A DNA stretch of 64,000 nucleotides, from NCBI GenBank assembly GCA_034509925.1, contig CM067526.1:8700244-8764243 (forward strand). Reading direction: 5' to 3'. The notes beneath the pieces are model-generated. The model was not told the DNA's origin and searched no databases. It saw only the letters and a program-made list of their open reading frames with translations. Both the position numbers and the translations under genes were made by a program. Below are positions 24,130 through 35,214 of this stretch, piece by piece (the stretch's first letter is position 1; every line of letters begins with the position of its first letter). This DNA comes from Hirudinaria manillensis (lineage: Eukaryota > Annelida > Clitellata > Hirudinida > Hirudinidae).

Positions 24130-26211
24130 CTAGATTAAAATCAAACCCCACATTAAATAACCAACAAATCGAAAAATTAAAAATAAAGATAAAGATGTGT
24201 CGTTGGAAAAAAGGAATGAGCAAACACAATTTCAGATTTAACAAGATACTCAAGAGTTCAAACTTGATCTAAAATTTATAAATAATTTTTCAACTATTTA
24301 TTTTAGACCTATGTAAAATATTTTAAAATGATGAAAAATCAGTAACTTTTTCTTAAGCAGTTTTTGATGTTGATTTCAAATCTGAAAATGGATTCTCTCA
24401 GGTCAAAGTTTTAAGATATTGTTGAATAAAGTTTTTTTTATTTGCTTAAGTGGAGAAATGTAGAAAGAATTAAAAACTCCATTGGTGGAGCATTAGTATG
24501 GAATCCTCAGAGGAGTGACTCTGTCTTTAAGCCTTCAGGTCCCAGGTTGGGTTATGTCTGATGATCAGTCGGGTGTCCCTGATAAATCCTTAAATTTTCC
24601 AGTTTCCTCCTTCTCAGGCCTTCTTTCTTCTTCCTTTCTAATCAACAATGCCTTTGGTCTCTTGCCTTACCTTGGCATATCTTTGCACTGGCCTTTTGGG
24701 AAGCTTCTTGATTTTGGTCTTCTATTAGCCTGCATGCTAATGGATGTGTCTTTTTGATCACAGCCAATGCAATGCAATTTCAGCCACCTCAAACATTCTC
24801 TTCATTGTGGCCTTGATTTCTTTGCTGGACAGGCCAGTTTCCCTAACAAAAATGTAGCTGGATTTGCCTACCAAGCCCCAATTTCTATGACATCGACCAT
24901 TACTAGTGCTATTATAATGTATCATTTGGTCAGGTCCACTTTGATTTGATGTTGCTAGTTGCTTATTATAATTGGGTTCTTCCTGAAATGGAGACTGTTA
25001 ACTCTAACATAATGATGGTAAATAAAGTCGTTTTACTGGAAATTTACTGCATCTGCTAATGTTCCAGAAATGTTCTCAGTTTGATTTTTAAAGGACTTAC
25101 TGAAGCATCTGGACTTCTCCATACAGTTTGCATCTGGTGTCCTCCATCATTCCCAATTTTTTCATGTTGTCACAGTGAAGCTCTGGCCAATGTGTGCCTG
25201 GAAACCCGCTGCATTTAACAGCACCTTCCATCATCGAAAACCTCTTGGTGGACCTGAGATTGTTGAGTGACTCCAGAAAGTCTCAATATTCTAATGAGTG
25301 ATTTGATTGAATTGGCTCGAGGAGATGATGAGTTTGAATGTGATTTGGAGCATTGCAAATTTTTCAGATGAAAACATTTTAAGTTTGACAGTCCTATGGG
25401 TTCAAATGTTATACAGCATTAACAAAGGTCCATAAAATCACTCTTGAAAAGAAATTTTGGAGGTCATTGAGGGCTGCCAATTTTTCTCTTAGTTCATCAG
25501 ATTTTCTTAAAGGGGAAACAAAATTGCTCAGAATGTGTTTAAATTCTAAACAAATACCTCCTATGCCTATGCAGTAGATTTCAAATGGATAACGTTATCT
25601 TTTAACAAAATAATGGCTCCACATCTCAATACCAAAAAAGGTTTACTTTGTCAAAGAATTCCTCAAATGTTTCAAATTTTTAAGCATTTTTGTGGAAAAG
25701 CATATATGATATTTTATGTGTTGATATGTCAATCAATCAAGTATATTCTAATGTTTTAGGCAAAAACCTAGCATTTTAGAATTGCAATAAAATGTCTAGA
25801 GGGGAGATGATAAAGTTGGACAATAAGAGGCTGAAACTCTTGTTGAAATCAATGAAAATTAAGTGTTTGAAAGTATCATTCAAAAAAAGAAATAGACATT
25901 ACACATTGTCACTTATTTATTTTAGATTTTAAACGTTTGTTTTAGAAAAATAAAGATTTTTGCTTTCATATGAGGTTCACCGACTTTCACTTTTTTATCA
26001 TATTTCCAGTTTTTTGCTTAAATTACAAAATATAGCCCAAAATCACTGAAATTAATATCTCCAAGTAGCTAAGACTGTCCTTTGCTATAAGTTTCTGACA
26101 TCTAAGTCCTTCATAAGCAAAGGTTAGGGCAGAAAATGAAAAAGATAAGACATGCTAATGGATAGTTTGATCACAGCCTGGCAGCAATTTCAGCCACCTC
26201 AAACATTCTCT
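24130..26211. other. Repeat-rich interval between two genes
   Basis: Contains two related segments, near 24735-24800 and 26150-26220. They share GATCACAGCC and CAATTTCAGCCACCTCAAAC and are probably pieces of one non-LTR family with the fragment at 26212. The minus strand at 25045-25250 has a 44-codon ATG frame, Cys-containing and transposon-like, which I cannot place. Confidence 0.4.
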
Positions 26212-26475
26212 TCATTGGAGAGAATTTCTTGATAGAGTTTCCACAAAAATGGTGAGGTGTTCCTCTAGTTCTGCTATGGAAGCAGTAAGAATCCCTGATT
26301 TTGGTGGTTCGAGCAGTAAACTCCCGTAGCGATATGGGTCTCTGAAAAATTCTTGTCTTACTTGCCTTCTTTTGTACCTCTTTTGTCTTGCCCTTTCTGC
26401 TTGACGAAGGATGTTGATTCTTCCTTTAACCTCCTCCCATAATACCATCAAACCAGCCTTTTCGGCCTCACCCAA
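26212..26475 (-). mobile_element. Non-LTR retrotransposon linker fragment
   Basis: The 87-residue frame contains ERARQKRYKRRQVRQEFFRD followed by PYRYGSLLLEPPKSG. This is the basic stretch that precedes the reverse transcriptase in some non-LTR elements (typically Arg/Lys-rich, then an FxxNPFxFxKxLL-like segment). A second copy on the plus strand lies at 29290-29385. Only the fragment remains. Confidence 0.6.
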
Positions 26476-27737
26476 TCTTTTCCATCCACTGCGAAGGACT
26501 TTCTTCTTGCTCTTTAAGCTTCATAGCTCGATCTGCCACCTGAATTCCTTAGGTTTTGTGGGGTGCTATGCCAGATAGTCCTGATAGATAGAGTTTACAA
26601 TCTGATTAATACTAATCGTATCATTTACTACAAAATAGTTTAAATTTTGCGGGCATGCAGGGCTCAAAGGGTTAACTCAAATGCATTCTATTTGGTCATA
26701 AAGTCAAGTAAAATTCTTTTAAAATTAACCCAGATGATGTAAGATTTCTTGAGTTATGAAAGGTAAAAAAAGGTTTATCCATAGGACAAAAAGTGAAAAA
26801 ATTAAAACCAGTGGTGGGGAGTATTTGAAACCAAGCATCCATTGAATAACTCAATTATTTGGATAGATCAGGTACATCTGTTCAATTTTAAAGCAGATAT
26901 TGTTCATTGTTCTACCTTTGTTAATATGTTTTTTAACTTTTGAGAACTTTCATAAAATAAAATACAACTTTACTCATCAGCTCCTATAGAATACTTATTA
27001 GCTCTGCAGAACTGATAGAAACTCCAAATAGAAATAGGTTAAAGGACAAGATTTTTGAAAAAATATTGTTATTGAAAAAAATAAAGATTGTCTTATGCAG
27101 TTGATTGTTATTAAAGCAAAAAGTCAGTGAAATGCGTACACGTATCCACCCCCAATAATTTTTTGATTTTCAAAATAAAAAATCATGATTTTGATTTGAA
27201 ATCATTGTAGCTGGCTTTGATTTGATTTTGATTTCAAATCACTCTGGTTGGTGAGGATTTTGATTTTAAATCACTATGCTAGTGATTTCCCCATCACTGA
27301 TTATAACTGATGATTTTTATAAAAGTGGGCAAAGCAAACTTCATCAATTTTTATACAAAGGAGATACTGGCAAATACCCAAATAATAAATGAATCTGGTT
27401 GTAAATTTCTTGTCATGTACTGAATGATGACTCCAGTCTTCACTGTCATCACAATATCTTAAGGTTGAGGGTATGTCATGGCTATGCTTGACAAATCAAC
27501 CAATGGGCATAAGGTGCTTATAAATATAAAAAGTGTGGTAAAAGTTTTCAGTTTGGAGGGGGATTTGAAGTGATTCTTTCAAACTAGTTGTTGGATAGTT
27601 TTAGTTGTTAGGCTTTACCTCCTTTTATTATGATTTTGAAATTATATCATATTTGTTTATCATAAATTAAGGGTTGCAGAAAGAGTGTTTTGCAATCATG
27701 ATAAACTTGTTACTTACCATCTTCAATAAGAAACAAA
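26476..27737. other. No gene seen
   Basis: AT-rich. Repeated GATTTGAAATC / GATTTTGATTT phrases at 27180-27290 form a short imperfect low-complexity repeat. Confidence 0.4.
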
Positions 27738-30700
27738 TTAAATGCACAAAACATCGAACCAAACACTATAAGACCTTAATTGTTCAGCCATTGCTCTGTC
27801 CTCTAACTCAAATCTAAAGCAAAGGGACAATTCCATCTTCTCTAAATCTTGGACAAGAGTTGAATTGAACTCCTTTGAAGAGTAAAAGTAATAAAATGTT
27901 TATAAATGGAAAATTACAAAATTGAGGCAAGGTATCCAAAAGCGAGGTATCCCTCTTTCAACCAAATCAAAGATCATCAAAGGAAATGTTATGAAACAAA
28001 AGTTATCTAAGAAACCTGGTAGTTGTTATCAAAGGATCTCTTTATTTGTTCATGAAGTGTTGGAGGGATATCAATGGAAACTTTTAGAACTCCCCTGCAA
28101 GCCCGTAAGTATCCATCAACTTTTGATGATGCTACTTTCACAAAGATTGGGCTATTCACCTGCAAATAAACATGCATCATAAATTTGTTTATTACAAAAT
28201 GTATCATTTAGTTTGAACAAATGAAAAAAAATAAGTTTAAAAACCTCAGCCAGTGATCGATGACAACATTCAAAGGCCGACAGTGCTGAAGGATATCTTT
28301 TTCTTAGAAAAAATAAACATCCTAATGCATATGAAGCCTACATAAATGTAAAGAAATGAATAAGTATAATCAAAATAGAATTCATCCTCATAAGAACTAC
28401 ATGCCTGGCAAAAGATTTCAGAAGATTGAATTCTTTGACAATGTGACCAATCACAAATGCCAGCTCCCTCCTCATCAATTTGTAAAGAAAAACATTTCAT
28501 TGTAGGCATGTCTGCCATCTCATGCCGAGATGTCAAAATTTTTTCAAGAAGGATTACATAATCCCCTTCCCTTTCCTGAAGCTGAAAAAAAAATCGCATT
28601 ATTTCATCTTCTGTCAAGATGTAGCTTGATTGCTAACCATTTTGAAAATAGATTCTTTTGTTGATGGTAAATTAGCACAAGGATCAAACAAACCTGGTCT
28701 AAAATTGGATTATGATCTTTAATCCATTGTAAATTCAATATGTAATTCCATATTAACATATTTATAAGCAAATTGCATATAATAGAATGGCCCAAAAAAA
28801 TTCAGTCTTTAATTGAACTAATTTCACTTTTAAATCATGTTGTTGACAACAGAACATTTGATGTCAATGGTCCAAATGCATTAATAATCTATCATGAAAT
28901 AATTTTTAAGAACATAGGTGTTATTATGGCATTCAAATCAACCAAAAGAGTTTTGTTTTTGCAAATGATGCCATTTAAGATAACTATCAATGACTGTCCA
29001 CTTACTATTTACAAATCCCAATAGTGGGAGAATACCCCTTTGGCTACTTCTCTTGATTTTTAAAAAGATCTTTTCCCCACAATGCAGGCTTTGACCATCT
29101 CTCTGAATCACAAAAAAAAACCTTATTGATCTGCTTAAGGGCATGCCACACTCAAGATGAATTCAAAGTCGACTTCAAACCAAAAGAAATCCTGCCTAAA
29201 TCTGTTATTGGTGAAATGTTGGTCTGATCTGATTTTGTCCATTTAAAGCAGGGGTCTCCAGCTCTTCTAGCACCTCAGACCTCATTCTAAGGTCTGAAGG
29301 TCCATGCAAAACAAAGGGCAAGACAAAGAGGTACAAGAGAAGGCGAGCAAGACAAGAATTTTTCAGAGACACATATAACCATAAAATATTTTCTTCATAT
29401 ATGTATGTTATTGTTTGTAGCTAGCAATATTGGGATTTTATGAAGATTCTTAAGGATAAAAGCTAATTCCTGACAATATGGCTGGTGAGGCACAAAAATA
29501 AACCAGAAAATGATCTGGAGGGCTGCACATAATGACAAATTTGTAGGGTGTCACTTGACAAAGTAGCTCTTTTATTATGTTTTGAAGTCTAAAAGAGGCA
29601 TTTCGACAACATTTTTCGAAATATTTTCATGGATGTCTGCTACCTGCTATTCCAACTTGCCCTAATTAAGGGCTTTGTTCGTATCTCATTCTTGTTTCAT
29701 TGTTCTCACTGATACTTTTGGGAGTGAGGGACATGATATACATTTCATATACAATGCTCATCATAAATATAGCCCAGGTTCAAGAACTACACAACCTCTA
29801 TCTCTATCTTTAAAATTACCCTTTAACTTTCATCAAAATGTTAATTACCACAATCACCATAAAGTAATTAATTAGTATTCAATAAAATTTAACATCAAAA
29901 TTTGAATATTGATGAGATTCCACCAGGAAATGCTTTTGATGTTGTTTCTCAGTTTCGGCAGTGGAGCATAGGGTCTTTTCCGTTGTGGAAAATAATTTTT
30001 TATTACTAGCTTCGTAAAAGTTTATTAATATAATAATACTCCTTGTACATCACTTGATGTCCTTAACTTAAATTCTTGCCTTTAAAGACTTGAATTTGTC
30101 AATTTCTGAAACTTCTAGGAGGTTGAATCACTCTAGAAAGATTACAAGATGTTATTTAACTGACTTTCAAAGTTTTGGAATAATTTGCTCCCCTGGAAGA
30201 CCAAAAAAACATGATGAATGCCAGAGATGAGTGAAGGGACTTAGCTCGACAAAGGACTTAAAAAATAGTTTAAGTATGAATGTCAATTGATCAACAATAC
30301 TGAAATGCCTTCATGGGATTGGTTTTCCAAAGTTTGTTTAACGTTAGCACATGCCACTTTTGACTGAGGCCCACAAGAGATTCCCACTAAATTGGACAAA
30401 TGAGTTGTTGAATTTAGAGACAAATTGGAACTCTGTTATTTTGTCAGATGAAAAGAAATTTAGTTTAAATGGTCCAGATGACATCAAACATCATTGGCAT
30501 GATGTCAAAGGATCCAAGGAATCATTTTTTAAAAGGAATTTTGGAGATGGCTCAGCAATGGTCTGTGTTGCCAATTCCACTCGAGGTTCTTCAGAACTTG
30601 CGTTCTTAAAGGGGAAGCAGAACTTTACAAAATACAGCCAAACTCTCAACTAGCAACAGTTCATGCTTTTTTTTTAAATTATGTGACAAATTTAGAAATG

Positions 30701-33700
30701 AAAGAGTCATTTTCCAGCATGACAATGCCCCTTTATATGCAGCAAGGTTAACTAAACTTTTTTCTAGGGAAGGAATTTGGAAAATGGCCATCTCACCCCC
30801 ACAGATCTGAACCCCCATCAAAAATGTTGTTGAGAAGGTGGCACTGGTCTTTCTTATTATCGGCTTCTCCTTTGGAACACAACTTTTCAACACGCACGAC
30901 CCCCAGCGGCCTCTTGTCATGTCTGCAGATGGAGGTGTCTGTAGATTGCCCAACTAATTTGACAACTCAGCATATCAGTTCTCTTTGGTGACCAAGGCTC
31001 CTTTCCCGATGATATAGACGAGATGGCAGCTCTCTGCAATTCAACCCTCGTAGATGTGATCAACTCACTTCTTCCAAATTTACATCTCATCCCTTTAGAT
31101 ACAAGCAACCCTTGTTTGATGTCAAATAGCTGATGGGGGAAGTGACGTCTCGCAAGGTTCAGAAGAGTTATGACGTCTCAGGCATTCAAACTCATTCATA
31201 TCTAAAGTTACTGTGCTCAAAATGGCGAACCTACTATACAGAGCGAATAAGTGAGGTGTGTCACCCCAAGAGACACTGGAAACTTATAAAGGAGGCAACC
31301 GGTTCGGGGTGAAACCCTCAGAGATTGGTCGCACCCTCTCCCAAAGATTTTTCCAGCTATCTCAATCCTCCTGGATTTTCTAACTTAACTGAACTGAACC
31401 AACTTGGTCCAACCTCCATTGATGAGATGGTAATGCTGATCCATTCACTTCCCAATAAGCAGTGCGGTCTTGACTCCATTCTAAATCTCCTCAAAAAACT
31501 TTTGTCTGTGCTTGGACCATTCCTAGTGCATCTCTTTGATATCTCCATTTCTACACTTTCATCCTTCAAGATTGCACAGGTACATCCCAAACTCAAGAAA
31601 GCAGGCCTTGACCTTGATCAGTGTTTGCCATATTGACCCATCTCAAATCTCAGTGTAATGTCCAAGCTTCAAAGACAACTTGTTAACTAGCTTGATTGCA
31701 ATGCCTTGCTTCCAGCAACACAATCTATTTATCATCTACATCATTCCACTGAGATGGCAGTTCTGAAAGTTGTTTCAGACATTTGCAGTGCAGTTGATCT
31801 CAGCAGTGTTTCTCTACTCCTCCTCCTGGACACGTCTGCAGCATTCGACACCGTGGATCATGGAATACTCCTAAACAGGTTATAAAAATAATTCAGAGTG
31901 CATCAGGTGGCGATTGGATGGATCACATCTTACCTTACCGGAAGAAAATGAATAATATTATCAACTGGTGGTCACAACATGGTTACTGAGGGCATCTCAA
32001 GTGGCTTTCCACAGGGCTCAGTCCTCAGACCAATTCTCTTTTCTCTTTATGTAACAGATACAGAGCAAATTGTTAAGCAACATGGCCTTGACAGTAACCA
32101 ATGTGCCGATGACATCCAAATATAAGGTTACTCCAAACCAGATGATGTTACATGTCTTCTTCAGCAGAATGCAGAGTGCTTCTGTGAGATTGCTGCTTGG
32201 GCATCCTCCAAGCATCTCCATCTTAACTCTAATAAAACGGATGTAATATGGTTTGGTTCTGAGTCAAAACGACATCTTATCCCTACAAAACCTTTGCATC
32301 TTACCCGAGCTATATTTATGAAGAGCACTATATGTTTTGTATGAATCGATATTCAAGATTATATGCCATGTTGAAATCTAAATCTTCAATGCACACATCA
32401 TAAAAAGTTCAACAGCACCACTGAATGATCCAGCAATGAATTTTCCAGATACCAGAACAATCATTTAATAGTTTATCTAAGGTTATTTGACATTCTTATT
32501 TTCAGAGAATTTTATATTCAGGGTATCCCTTTTTTGTCAACTTTGTAATATCATGAACTCTTTGAGCCATATTAGGCAGGAAACTCCTAAAATAATTGAA
32601 AAAGCCTATGATATACTTTACTAGCAAATCTTTTACAAACTGGGGCTTAATTTCCTTTGCCAAGGAATATTTTGATGGGGTTTGATGGAGGTCATGGATA
32701 ATTACCCTGAAGTCAATAACATGTCCCAGAAAACTTACTCCCAATTAAACAACTGTTGTAAATTAGCAATAGGTCTGGCTACTTGATCACTTTAAAGACC
32801 ATCATCAAATGTGATAAATGTTCATCTCAAGTTGAATACATAGCAAAATTATCAACAAATGGTTCTGCAAAGGCTCTGAATTCTTGGAGTAATTCTTGGT
32901 TGTAAGACCTTTATGATGGCCTACATAAAAGTATTTCCTGATAACTTGACACCAAAGGGTAACCTTCGAAACTCGAAGAGCCCTTCCTTGGCTGAAAATG
33001 CCATGAATCAATGAGATTCAGACTTTATGGAGATCTGCCAATATCCACTTCTGGCATCAAAACAATTTATATATTGAGCATCACTAACCTTTTGCAGAAC
33101 ATCAGGGATGCAAGGTAATGGAAAACAATCCCTTTCCATAAATTTATTCACATGTTAATAGATGATATGCCATTTAAAGTTGCTGACCATACTAGAGATC
33201 TTGGTGGTATCATCGACCCAGATATGAAACTCTAGCTCTATATTGATCACATTACTCTCAAAACATTCAATTCTATCAACAAAAATTAGTTCCAAGAAAG
33301 TCCTGGCAACCCTTGTGGGACTTAATCAAACAGAACCACCAAAACAAGAAAATCAAATTTTAGAAGACACATCATCACAGGTCCCCACAATATCTAGATG
33401 AACTTCTCAATATTACATCTTCCAAATAAAGTAGGCTATTGCTCCAAGAATTCATCTTGTACAGAGTTTCCATCCCCATAATGCCACATTGAGGAAAATA
33501 TGGAGCCCAAGCTCAAAAACTTGGATGGTGGGAAGACAGAAGATCACTGCGAGCCAGACAAAAGCAGTAGAAGTGAAGGTAGAAAATGAGTCAGTTAAGT
33601 TGTAAAATGACACAAAGGATGCAAACAAGAGCTTTCAAAATCGTTCCAGTTCTGGACGTTGAAAGCCTCCTATAGCCTAAAAGTAATAAAGAAGAGAATA

Positions 33701-35214
33701 AATAGGGAAATCTGGCCAATCATTGAACTACATACCAGACTTTATCTATTGTTGATCTTGATTTAATCGAATTCTGCAAAATTAGCAGGCTCCTTGGAGT
33801 GTTAGTATAGAAAGTTTGATTTTTACTTAATGATTTTATCACAGTTTTTGAATCACAGTTTCCCATGAATTGGAAAAAAATGAGCCCATGTGCACTATAA
33901 ACAAACAAGCAAATAAATAATTCTCATATAAATCTTGGACCATTCTATAACAAATAAATACTTAATTATTGAATAATTACATCTGAACATGAGGAACTTT
34001 AGAGGGTTTCAAAGGCAAACTTTCTTCTACAATAAGCTTCAGACTCCTGTTCATAAATATATGAGATTACTTCAAAGACCTCAGTATGTGAGAAATCAAA
34101 ACTATAGTTTATATGTATATATAACCAGCAGCAAAAAAGATTCAGAGCAAACAAGGTGGCAGGACTCATCGAATCCACATGGAGATCAGGCCTCATTAAT
34201 TGAATAAAATCACTTTCAGAAGTTAGTTTAACCAGGGATACCATTAGTATGTAAACGTGGTTTGCTGGTACACTGAAAGAATTTATTCAGAATAAAATAT
34301 TAAAATATTGCAAATGACCATTTTAAAATATTGTGCATTTCAAATTATTTATATGGCATAAAATTAGGGTAAAAATTAATATGTTAACTTGGCATAACCA
34401 AAAAAAAATATAGATCAATCATAACGTGTGAAATATATAAAATTCATCCATACCAACTAACAAGTTCCCTATTCAGTTTTTTGAACAACTACTTTGTAAT
34501 TTGAAAATGCAACTAGTAAATCAACCAAAATTTGTTTATTTATTAAAATAAAGTGATTTAGCTGCCTTTCCAGTTACCAATTTACAACAAAAGGATTGAA
34601 AAGGACAAATAGGGTTTTTGCTCGGGTTTTTGTAAACATGAGTTTGCATGTCGGACTAATTAAATCATGCATACTATGTGAATTTTAATACTTTATAAGA
34701 GATACATGATTTGAGCAGACCTGCACTGATAAATGTGAGTGGCAGGACAGGCTGGACTTGAGCAAAAAATTTCAGCCCATGCAGCTCTAATTCTTGCATG
34801 TGGCAACAATGTCAATAAAGCAACAGTCATAACGCATTCACAGCTCAATAGTTTCCATAGAAATGTAGGAACAGCTACTGATTAAGTTACACTAAAAATG
34901 AATCAAATGAAAATTATATAAAGAAGCACCAACAATTTGTAAAGATAGTCTAAATTCCATGACGTATGTGAAGCAGCCTTTGTAGCTAGAAATTTCAAGC
35001 ATCTAATTCTTTTATTTTCGGAGTTTTCAGATACTTCAACTAAAGCATAAAAAAGATATTAAACAGATTTATATTAAATTTCTTTTAAAAAATATATCCA
35101 CATTACTTTCTCCAAACAAATTTTCAGAAGATCTGATATCTCTTAAAATTCCAAGTGAAACATCAACTTGATAAAGGAATGTTGATATAAGAGTGGCTGT
35201 TTGCAAAACATCTG
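27738..35214 (-). CDS. INTS7-like (Integrator complex subunit 7) gene, 5' exons not found
   Basis: Phase-consistent exons in order: 35214-35107, 35039-34930, 34891-34842, 34792-34721, 34272-34126, 33894-33736, 33669 to about 33610, then after a transposon-filled gap 29102-29013, 28888-28848, 28698-28638, 28581 to 28405 (GC donor) or 28342 (GT donor), 28159-28016, and 27872-27738 ending in TAA. Resemblance to Integrator 7 rests on three places: KRIRCLKFLATKAASHTSW (family: KR...LKxLAxK...HTW), an AHG segment followed by TILKALVCIL, and KVDGYLRA...VLKVSIDIPPTL (family: KVEGVVQ...VxLNVSSTL). Integrator processes snRNA 3' ends in the nucleus. The protein is helical-repeat in character. Upstream exons were not recognised, one or more exons may be missing between 33.6 and 29.1 kb, and the C-terminus is shorter than I would expect. 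Confidence 0.45.
29290..29385 (+). mobile_element. Second copy of the non-LTR linker fragment
   Basis: The plus strand reads TKRYKRRRARQEFFRDTYNH, nearly the same as the minus-strand fragment at 26212-26475. It is flanked by a GCAGGGGTCTCCAGCTC phrase at 29251 that looks like a repeat end. Confidence 0.55.
29800..30060 (+). repeat. Dispersed repeat, copy 1
   Basis: Matches 44690-44930 with divergence. Shared landmarks are TTTAACTTTCATCA, AATTAGTATTCAA, GATGAGATTCCA / CATGAGATTCCA, CAGTTTCGGCAGTGGAGCAT / AGTTTTCGCAACGGAGCATG, and TTTTTATTAC. Non-coding; family unknown. At 44.7 kb the other copy lies between two hAT pieces. Confidence 0.7.
30120..30990 (+). pseudogene. Tc3-like transposase pseudogene
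   Basis: The frame 30351-30653 reads ILSDEKKFSLNGPDD then KHHWHD and FKRNFGDGSAMVC. This is the core of Tc3-like DDE transposases (SDEKKFNLDGPD, first block with the catalytic Asp). Beyond 30650 the reading continues only through several stops. No terminal repeats found. It lies inside the presumed INTS7-like transcription unit, in opposite orientation. Confidence 0.75.
30990..32320 (+). mobile_element. CR1/Jockey-type reverse transcriptase remnant, 5' part
   Basis: Successive plus-strand frames give SNLSVMSKLQRQLVN, HHSTEMAVLKVVSDI, LLLDTSAAFDTVDHGILL (RT block A), GFPQGSVLRPILFSLY (PQGS block) and NQCADDIQI, in place of the catalytic YADDTQIY. Several in-frame stops and the Y-to-C change show it is inactive. 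The matching C-terminal piece (TRDLGGIIDPDMKL) appears only at 33175, after an unrelated gypsy fragment. Confidence 0.85.
32480..33170 (-). mobile_element. Ty3/gypsy pol fragment nested in the non-LTR element
   Basis: On the minus strand: PLPCIPDVLQKVSDAQY, DARSGYWQISIKSES, GLFEFRRLPFGVKLSGNTF, then SFLGHVID and FFNYFRSFLPNMA. These are consecutive blocks of Ty3/gypsy reverse transcriptase and its connection to RNase H, in the right order. Frameshifts and stops break it. No LTRs are seen at its ends. It separates the two halves of the plus-strand non-LTR reverse transcriptase. Confidence 0.85.
33175..33290 (+). mobile_element. CR1/Jockey-type reverse transcriptase remnant, 3' part
   Basis: VADHTRDLGGIIDPDMKL and HITLKTFNSINKN correspond to the thumb region that normally follows block E (RDLGVxxDSxLSM). 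It is the continuation of the element broken at about 32320. Confidence 0.7.

Noticed and set aside
24515-24949. Plus-strand ORFs of 80 and 60 residues
   Set aside because: They lie in repeat-derived sequence whose better relatives are on the minus strand; no domain.
33999-34244. Reading the INTS7-like exon straight through as an 81-residue ORF
   Set aside because: A donor at 34126 joins in phase to the acceptor at 33894 and gives a better continuation (AHG segment); the read-through part VFEVISYIYEQ cannot be spliced in phase.
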